Assembly (NCBI RefSeq): GCF_000621525.1
Contig: NZ_JHYC01000009.1
Coordinates: forward strand, 45,514 to 109,513
DNA length: 64,000 bases
Source of the DNA: Legionella fairfieldensis ATCC 49588
GTDB taxonomy: Bacteria; Pseudomonadota; Gammaproteobacteria; Legionellales; Legionellaceae
Reading direction: 5' to 3'
Shown: piece by piece, positions 63,945 to 64,000 of the stretch
Position numbering within the stretch: position 1 is the first letter of the stretch
How the letters are laid out: the number at the start of each line of letters is the position of its first letter
Translations under genes and position numbers: made by a program
Notes under the pieces: model-generated
What the model was told of the DNA's origin: nothing
What the model saw: the letters and a program-made list of their open reading frames with translations, nothing else
Database searches by the model: none

Positions 63945-64000
63945 ATGATTGAAATGGAAAAGCTAACGCAAGAACACCGTTATCTGGCTCTGTTAACGAC
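63945..64000 (+). CDS. Start of an unidentified gene, cut by the window end
   Basis: An ATG at 63945 is preceded by GAGGTGA at good spacing and opens a frame (MIEMEKLTQEHRYLALL) with no stop up to the window end. It follows the 720-aa gene by 53 bases on the same strand. The fragment is too short to assign; the beginning looks helical and soluble. Confidence 0.55.
   Translation, partial: MIEMEKLTQEHRYLALLT

Overview
The window is a piece of a Legionella chromosome, most likely a species other than L. pneumophila. The deciding evidence is a nearly complete Dot/Icm region II type IVB secretion locus (icmH-icmF and icmB-J-D-C-G-E-K-L-M-N-O-P-Q-(icmR position)-S-T, 13.5-37.6 kb). It sits among AT-rich Legionella-type genes (plaA, djlA, ahpC2-ahpD, gshA-gshB, mlaA), and several unrecognised proteins look like Dot/Icm substrates. 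No rRNA, tRNA or CRISPR array was seen.

Layout. 0-11.6 kb: a candidate F-box/CaaX protein, waaA, djlA, the plaA lysophospholipase, a secreted hydrolase-like protein, a DEAD-box helicase, fadH and the ahpC2-ahpD peroxide operon, separated by dispersed inverted repeats. 11.9-13.0 kb: two small coupled genes and a GIY-YIG gene beside a 31-bp inverted repeat. 13.5-17.2 kb: icmH-icmF on the plus strand. 17.2-20.4 kb: four accessory genes where L. pneumophila carries tphA. 20.4-37.6 kb: the rest of the icm locus on the minus strand, with tight overlaps, an internal terminator between icmD and icmJ, and a 101-codon gene in the icmR slot that looks like a Fir-type replacement with its own palindrome-rich upstream region. 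37.8-43.7 kb: small proteins, two unrecognised larger proteins, a TVP38 family protein and a class IV aminotransferase. 43.8-56.4 kb: housekeeping genes (5-FTHF cycloligase, EVE protein, ubiK, comM/yifB, ruvX-pyrB, yqgE, a TetR/VOC pair, a formaldehyde detoxification operon, nhaA, an IS remnant, dtd, mlaA, trmL). 56.4-64 kb: a 679-aa Fic-like protein, gshA-gshB, a rhodanese pair, a 720-aa coiled-coil protein with 42-nt tandem repeats, and the start of a further gene cut by the window end.

How the genes work together. IcmH and IcmF stabilise the Dot/Icm machine. IcmK, IcmE and IcmG are core and bridge parts, and IcmL, IcmM, IcmP, IcmC, IcmD and IcmT are inner-membrane parts. IcmB is the VirB4-like ATPase. 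IcmO with IcmP, IcmJ and IcmS forms the coupling complex that selects substrates. IcmQ and the icmR-position protein form the pore/chaperone pair. The unknown proteins at 350-931, 18074-19090, 38960-40681, 42829-43695, 56449-58488 and 61729-63891 are plausible cargo, which is inferred from architecture and context only.

Limits: all calls are by eye from the sequence and remembered family features. Protein lengths quoted for L. pneumophila are from memory. No database search, structure prediction or promoter scoring was run.
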